Source: Rhizobiales bacterium 62-47 (GTDB lineage: Bacteria > Pseudomonadota > Alphaproteobacteria > Rhizobiales > Xanthobacteraceae). From it: a stretch of 64,000 nt of DNA. How positions within the stretch are numbered: the stretch's first letter is position 1; each line of letters begins with the position of its first letter. Made by a program: the position numbers and the translations under genes. Below the pieces are notes generated by a model. It ran no database searches. It was not told the origin of the DNA and worked only from the letters and a program-made list of their open reading frames with translations. The stretch spans positions 1-64,000 of the forward strand of contig MKVX01000018.1 of the NCBI GenBank assembly GCA_001899255.1. The letters are read 5' to 3'. Below are positions 1 through 7,983 of this stretch, piece after piece.

Positions 1-3000
1 CAGCAGCACTGGAACCTGGACGTTCACCACCTCCAGCCTCGCCAATGGCGACCATGTCTTCACCGCCAGAGCCACCGACGCATATACCAACAGTAGTGCG
101 TCGTCGGCCGCGGTTAGCGTCACGGTGACCGCGTCGGGTCAGACCACGACGCCGGCGCCCGCGGTGCCGACCATCGCATCGTTCTCTGACGACAGCGGTG
201 TGGCAGGCGATCACATCACGAACGACAACACCCTGACTTTGTCCGGCGCGGCTGCAGCCAATAGCACCGTTAAGATCTATGATGGTGCAAAGCAGGTCGG
301 CACGGCGACGGCCAACAGCAGCGGCGCTTGGTCGTTTACGACTGCGGCCCTGGCCGACGGCGCGCACAGCTTTACCACGACGGCAACGGCCGGTTCGACG
401 ACGAGTGCGGCTTCGGCTGCGTTGGCCGTGACGATCGATACTGCTGCGCCAACAGCCCCGGTGATCGCATCTTCGGCGCCGACCGGCACCAACGCCTTTT
501 TGTTGAAAGGCACGGCTGAGGCCAACAGTGTCGTTAAGGTTTTCGACGGCACCACCCAGATCGGCACAGCTACGGCTGACAGCAAGGGTGCGTGGACCTA
601 CACAACCAGTTCGCTGTCCAGCGGGAGCCATAGCTTCACGGCCAAGGCCATGGACGTCGCTGGCAATACTGGCGTGGCGTCGACTGCCGTAGCTGCTACG
701 GTGTCGGCCCCGGCTGCACCTAGTGCGCCTACGATCGTTTCCTTCTCGAACGATAGCGGTGTCGCCGGCGACGGCATCACCAACGACAACACGGTCACGC
801 TGACCGGCAAGGCGGCGGCGAACAGCACCATCAAGGTCTTCGACGGTGCTAAGCAGATCGGTACGGCGACTGCCGACGCCAATGGAGCTTGGTCCTTTAC
901 CAGTGCTGCGTTGACGGATGGCAATCACAGTCTGACCGCGACTGCCACCAGTGGCAGCCTCACCAGCTCGGCTTCGACGGCACTTTCTCTCGTCATCGAC
1001 ACCGTCGCGCCGGTCGCGCCAACGGTAACAATGTCGACCTCGGCCTCGACTCTCGCGAGCACGAAGGTCGCGCAGCTGACTGGAACGGCGGAAGCCAACA
1101 GCACTGTCACGGTCTTCGACGGAACGACAAAGATCGGTACGGTGACGGCCAATAGCAGCGGTGCGTGGACATTCACCACTGCGACACTCGCTACCGGCAG
1201 CCATAGCTTCACCGCGAAGGCGATGGACGCGGCAGGCAATACCGGCGTGGCGTCGGCTGCGCTCGGCGTTACAGTATCGGCTTCGACCCCGAGTGCTCCC
1301 AGTGCGCCGGCGATCGTGTCCTTCTCCAACGATAGCGGTGTCGTCGGCGATGGCATTACCAACGATAATACGCTCACTCTGACCGGCACGGCCGCCGCAA
1401 ACAGCACTGTCAAGGTTTACGACGGTGCAACGCAGATCGGCACGACCACGGCCAATGCCAGCGGTTCGTGGAGCTACATCACATCCGTTCTCACGGATGC
1501 GAAGCATGTGTTGACGGCGACGGCGACGAACAGCACCGGCCAGACCAGCAGTTCATCGGCGACCGTTGCGGTCACGATTGATACCAAGGCGCCGGATGCT
1601 CCGACCATTGATGGATCGACTGCTGGCGCAGTCCAAGCTCTCGCCGCGAGATCGACGTCGTCCACTAGCACCACCGCTAGATCGAACGTTGTCAATCTGA
1701 CGGGCACGGCTGAGGCCAAGAGCACGATCGACATCTTCGACGGGGGCAAGAAAATCGGCTCGGTGACCGCTGCTGCAGATGGGAGTTGGAATTTCACTAC
1801 TGATGCGCTCACGGTCGGGCATCATACCTTTACGGCGAAGGCAACGGACGTCGCCGGGAACGCCGGTAAAACCTCGACGGTTCTGGATATCGATATCACT
1901 GCGCCGACCCCAACTCCGTCAAAGGCTCCAAGCATTGTGTCGTTCTCGAATGACACGGGTAAGGCTGGTGACAATATCACCAGCGACAGCACACTGACCT
2001 TGAAGGGCACTGGCGACGCCAACAGCACCATCAAGGTGTTCGATGGCAGCAAGAGCCTCGGCACGGTCAAAACCGATGCGAATGGGGCCTGGACCTACAC
2101 CACCGCAGTTCTAGCCGACGGCGCGCATAACCTGACGGCAAAGGCTGTCGATGCTTCCGGGAAGTTGGGTACGTCTTCTGCGGCTCTCGCCGTGACGATC
2201 GATACCCATGCGCCAAACGCACCCACGCTCGGGATCTACTCATCTGACGGCAAAGCTCTCGGCGGTAGCACGACGGTTGACGACTTCCTGTTGAAGGGTA
2301 CGGCTGAAGCCAACAGCATCGTCAAGGTTTTCGATGCTGGCAAGCAGATCGGTTCCGTCACGACAAAGAGCGATGGCACCTGGAGCTACGACACCGGGCA
2401 CGTCGCCGACGGCAGTCACAACTTCACTGCAACGGCGACCGACATTGCCGGAAACGCCAGTGCGACTTCTTCAGGAAAGGGCATTTCGGTTATCGATGCC
2501 CCGACCACGACGTCGTCGGCTGGTCTTACGGACGTCTTCAGTGGCTGGTTCAACTCGGTGGTTATCAAGGGGACCTCCGACGCCTATAGCCAAGTGAAGA
2601 TCTACGATAGTGGCAAGTCGATAGGCACGGTGACTGCGGATAGCGATGGCGCCTGGACATTTGCGAGTTCGTCGGGGCTATCCAATGCGCTTCATACCTT
2701 TACCGCGAAGCAGGTCGACCAGGCCGGGCACGAAAGTGCGCTTTCCGGAAGCGCGATCGTCGGGACGCTCGGCAAGAATACCCTTGTCGGGACTTCCGGA
2801 GACGATATCTTTATCGGTCGGGGGCATCCGGATACGTTCGTATTCGCCCCGAATTTCGGTAACGATGTCATCAACGATTTCCGTGCGAGCGGTTGGGGCC
2901 ACGACGTCGTGCAGTTCAGCAAGAGCATTTTTGACAACTTTGCTGATGTTCTCGCGCACGCGACACAAAGCGGTCAGGATGTGGTGATTTCTGCTGGACA

Positions 3001-3070
3001 TCACGACTCGCTGACACTCAAGAACACGAAGCTCGCTGCACTCGATAAATCTGACTTCCACTTTGTGTGA
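1..3070 (+). CDS. Giant Ig-repeat adhesin/RTX-like protein, type I secreted (5' partial)
   Basis: The frame is open from base 2, where the residues already match the repeat pattern (GTWTFTT, NGDHVFTARATD). The true start is therefore outside the window and the GTG at 125 is not it. Nine complete Ig-like repeats of about 95 residues follow, each with the core NS.VKVFDG...IGTVTA..G.W.FTT. Two types alternate: one led by SFSNDSGVAGDGITNDN, the other by D..AP.AP...LKGTAEANS. The last 100 residues carry GTSGDDIFIGRGHPDTFVF and a DxxVxS-type end closing in DFHFV. This resembles RTX/hemolysin-type C-termini read by type I exporters. There is no cysteine in the visible part. The ABC transporter and fusion protein directly downstream are the likely exporter. 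The inferred role is cell-surface adhesion or biofilm; the ligand is unknown. Confidence 0.9.
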   Translation, partial: SSTGTWTFTTSSLANGDHVFTARATDAYTNSSASSAAVSVTVTASGQTTTPAPAVPTIASFSDDSGVAGDHITNDNTLTLSGAAAANSTVKIYDGAKQVGTATANSSGAWSFTTAALADGAHSFTTTATAGSTTSAASAALAVTIDTAAPTAPVIASSAPTGTNAFLLKGTAEANSVVKVFDGTTQIGTATADSKGAWTYTTSSLSSGSHSFTAKAMDVAGNTGVASTAVAATVSAPAAPSAPTIVSFSNDSGVAGDGITNDNTVTLTGKAAANSTIKVFDGAKQIGTATADANGAWSFTSAALTDGNHSLTATATSGSLTSSASTALSLVIDTVAPVAPTVTMSTSASTLASTKVAQLTGTAEANSTVTVFDGTTKIGTVTANSSGAWTFTTATLATGSHSFTAKAMDAAGNTGVASAALGVTVSASTPSAPSAPAIVSFSNDSGVVGDGITNDNTLTLTGTAAANSTVKVYDGATQIGTTTANASGSWSYITSVLTDAKHVLTATATNSTGQTSSSSATVAVTIDTKAPDAPTIDGSTAGAVQALAARSTSSTSTTARSNVVNLTGTAEAKSTIDIFDGGKKIGSVTAAADGSWNFTTDALTVGHHTFTAKATDVAGNAGKTSTVLDIDITAPTPTPSKAPSIVSFSNDTGKAGDNITSDSTLTLKGTGDANSTIKVFDGSKSLGTVKTDANGAWTYTTAVLADGAHNLTAKAVDASGKLGTSSAALAVTIDTHAPNAPTLGIYSSDGKALGGSTTVDDFLLKGTAEANSIVKVFDAGKQIGSVTTKSDGTWSYDTGHVADGSHNFTATATDIAGNASATSSGKGISVIDAPTTTSSAGLTDVFSGWFNSVVIKGTSDAYSQVKIYDSGKSIGTVTADSDGAWTFASSSGLSNALHTFTAKQVDQAGHESALSGSAIVGTLGKNTLVGTSGDDIFIGRGHPDTFVFAPNFGNDVINDFRASGWGHDVVQFSKSIFDNFADVLAHATQSGQDVVISAGHHDSLTLKNTKLAALDKSDFHFV

Positions 3071-3099
3071 TCGTTACATCAATGTGATGGGCAAGATGG

Positions 3100-3132
3100 C
3101 GTATCCATCGAGAAATAGCCTCGATGGATACG
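3100..3132 (+). promoter_or_regulatory. Perfect 13-bp hairpin upstream of the secretion ABC gene
   Basis: Arms at 3100-3112 and 3120-3132 are exact reverse complements (CGTATCCATCGAG / CTCGATGGATACG) around a 7-nt AAATAGC loop. No T-run follows, so it is not a classical terminator. The hairpin buries the ATG at 3124, which makes the ATG at 3151 the better start for the transporter. It may separate adhesin and exporter mRNA or act as a partial attenuator (inference). Confidence 0.6.
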
Positions 3133-3150
3133 ATACGGGGGACGGCTATC

Positions 3151-5070
3151 ATGGTTAGCTTTGGCCGGCGGGGGGCAACGCCCCCGCCAGTAAATATCGA
3201 GGTCAATCGCACGGCTGCTTTCAAAGCAGCCGTGCGAGCTTTTATTGAGCGATCGAAGTCGCAGTCGGAGGCGCAGCCGCAGGATAGCGCGCTCAAGCGC
3301 ATGCTCGACGCGGCGAGGAGCAGGCTGTTTTCCAACAAGCCGCGTGAGAAGGCGGAATATGCGGCTCCGAAATCGGAGATCGCAACCTTCCTGTCTTCCT
3401 GCCGCGATATCTTCTGGGGCTTGGCCATCTTCAGCGGCGTCAGCAACATCCTGATGCTGACCGGCTCGTTTTTCATGCTGCAGGTCTACGATCGGGTACT
3501 GCCCAGCCGCAGCATTCCGACACTGCTGGCCCTATTGGGCCTGGCCATCGTCCTGTACGCGTTTCAAGGCATTCTGGATCTCATTCGTGGCCGCATCAGC
3601 GTTCGCATCGGCCGTTACCTCGACGAAACACTGGGTCTCCGCGTTTATGATGCCGTCGTTCGTCTCCCCTTGAAGACGAAGGGGGATGGCGACGGACTTC
3701 AGCCGTTGCGCGATCTCGACCAGGTCCGCAGTTTCCTCTCCAGCGGTGGACCTTCGGCGCTGTTCGATCTCCCATGGATGCCGATCTATCTTGGTATCTG
3801 TTTCCTGTTTCACTTCTGGATCGGTGTCACCGCGTTGGTTGGTGCGATGCTGCTCGTCGCGATCACCATCCTGACCGAAGTTCGGACTCAGGCGCCGACC
3901 AAGGCATATGCTCGCTTCGCAGTTTCGCGAAATGCATTGGCCGCAGAAGGCCGGCGGAATGCCGAGGTGCTGCATGCCATGGGCATGCGCCGTCAGACCG
4001 CAATGCGCTGGCGCGAAACCAATCAGAAGTATCTCGCGGCTCAGGAAGCTGCGAGCGATGTGGCGAGTGGTCTTGGCGGTACGTCCAAGGTGCTTCGCGC
4101 AATTCTGCAGTCGCTCGTCCTGGCGGTGGGCGCCTATCTGGTGATTTATCAGGAATCCACGGCAGGTATCATCATCGCCGGATCGATCCTGACCTCGCGT
4201 GCGCTGGCGCCCGTTGAAATGGCCATCGCCAACTGGAAAGGCTTCGTTAGTGCCCGGCAATCCGGCCGGAGGCTCGATCAGTTGCTCACGCTGTTGCCGC
4301 CCGAAGAGCAGCAATTGTCGCTGCCGGCACCGGAAGAAGGCATTTCGGTTGACCACGTTTACGTCAATGCACCCGGCACCGAACGGCAGATCCTGAGCGA
4401 TATCTCGTTCAAGCTGAAGAAAGGCGAGGGGCTCGGGATTATCGGTCCGAGCGGATCGGGCAAGTCGTCACTCGCGCGTGCAATGGTGGGAGTCTGGCCG
4501 CAACTGCGGGGCAAGATCTCGCTCGATAATGCGTCGATCGTGCAGTGGTCATCGGACGCTCTTGGAAAGCATATCGGGTATATGCCGCAAGACGTGGAAT
4601 TGTTCGATGGCAGCATCGCGATGAACATCGCGCGTTTCGATCCGAAGGCCAGTCCTGCGTCCGTTCTGGACGCTGCGCGCGCTGCGGGAGCTCACGACCT
4701 GATCCTGTCGTTCCCCGACGGCTACGGCACCAAGATCGGTGAAGGCGGCATGGCGTTGTCGGCCGGCCAGCGTCAGCGCATCGCATTGGCGCGGGCGTTC
4801 TATGGCAACCCGTTCCTGGTCGTGCTGGACGAGCCGACGTCGAACCTCGATTCCGAGGGCGAAGAGGCGCTGACGGAAGCCATTCTGAATGTCCGACGCC
4901 GCGGCGGCATCGTGGTTGTGATTGCCCACCGCCCGAAGGCTCTCGATGGCGTCGACCATGTTCTGGTCATCGCCGACGGCAAGGTGCAGTCGTTCGGCAA
5001 CAAGGAGGACGTGCTTCGCAAGGTGCTTCGCACGGCGCCGCCGCTCAAGGTTGTTGGAGATAACCGATGA
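3151..5070 (+). CDS. Type I secretion ABC transporter, permease/ATPase (PrtD/HlyB class)
   Basis: An inner-membrane half transporter, 639 aa from ATG 3151. This start has GGGGGA at 3137-3142, 8 nt upstream; the in-frame ATG at 3124 lies inside a strong hairpin. The first 70 or so residues are a variable soluble stretch. A six-helix membrane domain follows at about residues 75-340, opening with the PrtD-type FFMLQVYDRVLPSRS. The ATPase domain shows Walker A GPSGSGKSS (about 432), signature LSAGQ (about 536), Walker B LVVLDEPT (about 556) and the H-loop IAHRP (about 591). There is no C39 peptidase domain, so the substrate is probably exported uncleaved. It overlaps the fusion-protein gene by 4 nt (ATGA). 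Its probable substrate is the repeat protein upstream. An outer-membrane TolC partner is not encoded here. Confidence 0.93.
   Translation: MVSFGRRGATPPPVNIEVNRTAAFKAAVRAFIERSKSQSEAQPQDSALKRMLDAARSRLFSNKPREKAEYAAPKSEIATFLSSCRDIFWGLAIFSGVSNILMLTGSFFMLQVYDRVLPSRSIPTLLALLGLAIVLYAFQGILDLIRGRISVRIGRYLDETLGLRVYDAVVRLPLKTKGDGDGLQPLRDLDQVRSFLSSGGPSALFDLPWMPIYLGICFLFHFWIGVTALVGAMLLVAITILTEVRTQAPTKAYARFAVSRNALAAEGRRNAEVLHAMGMRRQTAMRWRETNQKYLAAQEAASDVASGLGGTSKVLRAILQSLVLAVGAYLVIYQESTAGIIIAGSILTSRALAPVEMAIANWKGFVSARQSGRRLDQLLTLLPPEEQQLSLPAPEEGISVDHVYVNAPGTERQILSDISFKLKKGEGLGIIGPSGSGKSSLARAMVGVWPQLRGKISLDNASIVQWSSDALGKHIGYMPQDVELFDGSIAMNIARFDPKASPASVLDAARAAGAHDLILSFPDGYGTKIGEGGMALSAGQRQRIALARAFYGNPFLVVLDEPTSNLDSEGEEALTEAILNVRRRGGIVVVIAHRPKALDGVDHVLVIADGKVQSFGNKEDVLRKVLRTAPPLKVVGDNR
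3208..3236 (+). repeat. Perfect 29-nt palindrome inside the 5' end of the ABC transporter gene
   Basis: CGCACGGCTGCTTT (3208-3221) and AAAGCAGCCGTGCG (3223-3236) are exact reverse complements around a single C. It codes RTAAFKAAVRA in the variable N-terminal stretch, upstream of the first membrane helix. In mRNA it would form a very stable hairpin about 60 nt after the start codon. It matches no repeat seen elsewhere in the window. Confidence 0.7.
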
Positions 5071-6383
5071 GCGCGCCCGCAACCCCCGCACTACACTCGA
5101 TCCAGCGATACATGGTTGCTGGCATGATCGCTGCTGCATTGGTCACTTTCGGCATCGGGGGATGGGCCTCGACGACGGAGTTGTCGGGTGCGGTGATCGG
5201 TCAAGGCACGGTCATCGTCGATTCAAGCGTCAAGAAGGTGCAGCACCCCACGGGTGGCGTCGTGAGTGAGCTGCGAGTGAAGGATGGCGACCGGGTCAAG
5301 GCCGGCGACATTCTCGTGCGATTGGACGAAACGCAAACGCTGGCGAATGCGACCATCATCACAAAGAGCTATGACGAACTGCTGGCGCGGCAGGCGCGCC
5401 TTGAGGCGGAACGCGATGGCGCAGATCAGGTTGTTTTCCCATCGGCATTGGTCGATCGCGCTCGGGATGCGAGCTCGGAGGCTGCCCGTGCCATTGCGGC
5501 AGAGCGCAGCTTGTTCGACCTGCGCCGGCTGGCGCGTGGCGGACAGAAGGCGCAGCTCAAGGAGCGCAGCGCGCAGCTGAGGGATGAGATCAAGGGTTAT
5601 TCCGGACAGGTCGAGGCCAAGCAGAAGGAAGTCGAATTCATCCACCAGGAGCTGGAGGGTGTTCGTCAACTCTGGCAGAAAAATCTCGTCCCGATTACCC
5701 GCCTGACCGCACTCGAGCGTGATACTGCGCGTCTCGAAGGCGAGCGAAGCCAGTTGTCCGGGATGATTGCCCAGGCCAAGGGCAAGATTTCCGAGATCGA
5801 ACTTCAGGCGATTCAGATCGATCAGGATCTGCGCACTGAGGTCGGCAAGGATTTGATCGAGGCGCGTTCCAAGATCTCCGAATTGTCCGAACGCAAGATT
5901 GCTGCCGTCGATCAGCTCAATCGTATCGATATTCGCGCACCGCAAAACGGCCGCGTGCATCAATTGTCGGTTCATACGGTCGGAGGCGTGATTGCTCCGG
6001 GCGAGCCGATCATGCTGATTGTGCCTGACAACGATACGCTTGCCGTCGAGGTCAAAATTGCCCCGCGCGATATCGAACAGGTCTATGTCGGGCAGTCGGC
6101 TGTGATGCGCTTTGCCGCGCTCAATCAGCACACCACGCCCGAGATTGAAGGCGACGTCAGCGTGGTTTCGGCTGATCTGACGCAAGAGCAGCGGACCGGT
6201 ACGAGCTATTACACGGCCCGCGTTGCGCTGAAGGCGGATCAACTGGCACGTCTCGGCAGCGGCACAAAGTTGGTGCCGGGTATGCCTGTCGACGTCTTCA
6301 TCCAGACGCCCGGCCGCACCGCTCTCGCGTATCTCATCAAGCCGCTGCGGGATCAGGCGGAGCGAGCTTTCAAGGAGCGCTAG
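5067..6383 (+). CDS. Type I secretion membrane fusion protein, HlyD/PrtE family
   Basis: A periplasmic adaptor of 438 aa linking the ABC exporter to an outer-membrane channel. A short cytosolic N-terminus is followed by one membrane anchor (about residues 12-31, MVAGMIAAALVTFGIGGW). Next comes a first half lipoyl-like segment (VKKVQHPTGGVVSELRVKDG, about 50-70), a long helical coiled coil (about 95-275, rich in QLKERSAQLRDEI-type heptads), then the second lipoyl half and a beta-barrel C-terminus (IDIRAPQNGRVHQLSVHTVG, later PGMPVDVFI). Length and layout are normal for the family. Its start overlaps the transporter stop by 4 nt, so translation is probably coupled. It is the last gene of the operon and is followed by a strong terminator. 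Confidence 0.93.
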   Translation: MSAPATPALHSIQRYMVAGMIAAALVTFGIGGWASTTELSGAVIGQGTVIVDSSVKKVQHPTGGVVSELRVKDGDRVKAGDILVRLDETQTLANATIITKSYDELLARQARLEAERDGADQVVFPSALVDRARDASSEAARAIAAERSLFDLRRLARGGQKAQLKERSAQLRDEIKGYSGQVEAKQKEVEFIHQELEGVRQLWQKNLVPITRLTALERDTARLEGERSQLSGMIAQAKGKISEIELQAIQIDQDLRTEVGKDLIEARSKISELSERKIAAVDQLNRIDIRAPQNGRVHQLSVHTVGGVIAPGEPIMLIVPDNDTLAVEVKIAPRDIEQVYVGQSAVMRFAALNQHTTPEIEGDVSVVSADLTQEQRTGTSYYTARVALKADQLARLGSGTKLVPGMPVDVFIQTPGRTALAYLIKPLRDQAERAFKER

Positions 6384-6412
6384 TCGAGCTAGCGATTGTT
6401 GCTACGTAAAAG

Positions 6413-6442
6413 GAGCTGACGCTCAAGTGTCAGCTCTTTTTT
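6413..6442 (+). terminator. Rho-independent terminator, probably bidirectional
   Basis: GAGCTGAC (6413-6420) pairs with GTCAGCTC (6429-6436) around an 8-nt loop, followed by T6 on the plus strand. On the minus strand the same stem is followed by CTTTT. It ends the secretion operon and can also serve the convergent ACP-end operon. Confidence 0.85.
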
Positions 6443-6447
6443 GATGC

Positions 6448-6708
6448 TTATTGGCTTTTGTGCTGGGCGACGAAGTCCGCCAAGCTGCCGAAGGTCTCAA
6501 ATACGTCGCCTGTCATATCTTCATCTTGGATGGCGAAATCGAAACGCTGTTCGATAGCCAGCACGACTTCAAGGACAGCCATTGAATCCAGCTCGGGGAT
6601 GCTGCCCAGAAGCGGGGTCGATGGCTCAAGCCCGGACGCGCGATCCTGGATGCCGAGAGTTGTAACGACGACGTCCTTTACCTCGTCGAAAAGTGGCGTA
6701 ACTGTCAT
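6448..6708 (-). CDS. Acyl carrier protein
   Basis: A small acidic helical carrier of 86 aa. The phosphopantetheine attachment motif LDSMAVLEVV is visible with Ser42 as the modified residue, and the spacing of the four helices is normal (VVVTTLGI, then EQRFDFAIQDEDM, then FGSLADFVAQH). It is the last gene of a six-gene minus-strand operon. The AMP ligase and PLP decarboxylase just upstream suggest it carries an activated acyl or aminoacyl group for a dedicated pathway and not for general fatty acid synthesis; this is inferred from context. It sits 48 nt after the decarboxylase gene. Confidence 0.88.
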   Translation of the reverse strand: MTVTPLFDEVKDVVVTTLGIQDRASGLEPSTPLLGSIPELDSMAVLEVVLAIEQRFDFAIQDEDMTGDVFETFGSLADFVAQHKSQ

Positions 6709-6756
6709 TGACGTTCCTTGTCAGTCAGCAATTCAACCGGGCTCGATCTCGTCACC

Positions 6757-7983
6757 CTAGACCAGAATTTCGACAGCTGGCGGGTGGCCAAGAAACGCGC
6801 TTGGGCTCGCGGTCATGCCATAAGCGCCTGCCTGGAACAATACGACCAGGTCATCGATCTCAACTTTTGGCACAGCAACGCTGTCGCCAAGCAGATCCAG
6901 CGGCGTGCACAGGCATCCAACAACGTTGGCCGCTCCGGTCGCAGCTTCGTTCATCCGATTGCCGATCGCCAGCGGGTAGTTGCGACGAATGACCTGGCCG
7001 AAATTGCCGGATGCCGCAAGTTGGTGATGTAAGCCGCCATCGACCATCACGAACTGCTTGCCGCGCGATTGTTTGCAGTCGACGACCCGGGTGACGTAAA
7101 CACCGCATTCGCCGACAATGTAACGGCCAAGTTCGATGACCAGGCGCGCCTCGGGAAAGTTATTGCGGATAGGGCCGTCGACAAGCTCATGAAGATTGGC
7201 GCCAACCATGTCCAGGTCAAGCGATTCGTCCTTGTCGAAATAGGGGATGCCAAATCCGCCACCGAGATTGAGGTAACGTATCGGCGTCGGCATCGCAGCT
7301 GCTAACGTCGTCACCAATTCGACCGTTTTGCGCTGTGCCTCGCAAAGGATCTCGGCACGAAGATTCTGCGAGCCGCCGAAGACATGAAACCCAAGGACGT
7401 CAAGATCGGCCTTGGCAAGCGCGGCAAGCAGTTGAGGCACGATCTCGGAATCGACGCCGAATTGCTGCGGTCCGCCTCCCATCCGCATGCCCGAACCCTT
7501 GATGGCAAAGTCGGGGTTCACCCGGATCGCCACACGGGGGCGTACGCCGAGTTGCTCGCCGATCGCAATAACGCGGCGTGCTTCCGTTTCCGATTCGAGT
7601 TCAACCGTTATGCCCGCCGCGACAGCTTGCGTAAGTTCGGCAATCGTCTTGGCTGGACCAGCAAAGCTGACGTGATCGGCAGCAATTGGCGTATCCAGCG
7701 CAATCCGCATTTCGCCGGTTGATGCCACATCGAAGGAATCGACCAGTGAGCTCAAATGCTGCACGACAGCAGGCATCGGATTTGCCTTGATGGCGTAGCT
7801 AAGGTTGATTTTCGGCGGCAGCTTCTGGCGGAGCAACGCGATGCGTTGAGTCAGCAGGCGGCGATCATAGGCAAAGAACGGCGTGCTGCCGACCCGTGCA
7901 GCCAGACGATCAACCGGGATACCGCCGACAGCCAGTTTGCCGTCGATGACATCGAATGCTGCGATAGTGTCTTTGGCGGTCAC
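6757..7983 (-). CDS. PLP-dependent decarboxylase, alanine-racemase fold (DAP/ornithine decarboxylase type)
   Basis: 408 aa with an N-terminal TIM barrel carrying the PLP lysine in LSYAIKANP (Lys66), the phosphate-binding GGGFGIPY loop, and a C-terminal beta domain with the ELGRYIVGECG segment. The active-site cysteine region CLCTPLD lies near residues 357-359 and the closing FQAGAYGMTASPSAFLG is present. These features place it with fold-type III decarboxylases. It resembles the subgroup that travels with exosortase A loci beside an AMP ligase and an ACP. The substrate cannot be read from sequence; diaminopimelate is unlikely to be the main one given the context. Its start overlaps the stop of the ligase gene by 4 nt. 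Confidence 0.85.
   Translation of the reverse strand: MTAKDTIAAFDVIDGKLAVGGIPVDRLAARVGSTPFFAYDRRLLTQRIALLRQKLPPKINLSYAIKANPMPAVVQHLSSLVDSFDVASTGEMRIALDTPIAADHVSFAGPAKTIAELTQAVAAGITVELESETEARRVIAIGEQLGVRPRVAIRVNPDFAIKGSGMRMGGGPQQFGVDSEIVPQLLAALAKADLDVLGFHVFGGSQNLRAEILCEAQRKTVELVTTLAAAMPTPIRYLNLGGGFGIPYFDKDESLDLDMVGANLHELVDGPIRNNFPEARLVIELGRYIVGECGVYVTRVVDCKQSRGKQFVMVDGGLHHQLAASGNFGQVIRRNYPLAIGNRMNEAATGAANVVGCLCTPLDLLGDSVAVPKVEIDDLVVLFQAGAYGMTASPSAFLGHPPAVEILV

Noticed and set aside
125-127. GTG as the start of the repeat protein
   Set aside because: The same frame is open to the first base of the window and already encodes a matching repeat, so the gene starts upstream.
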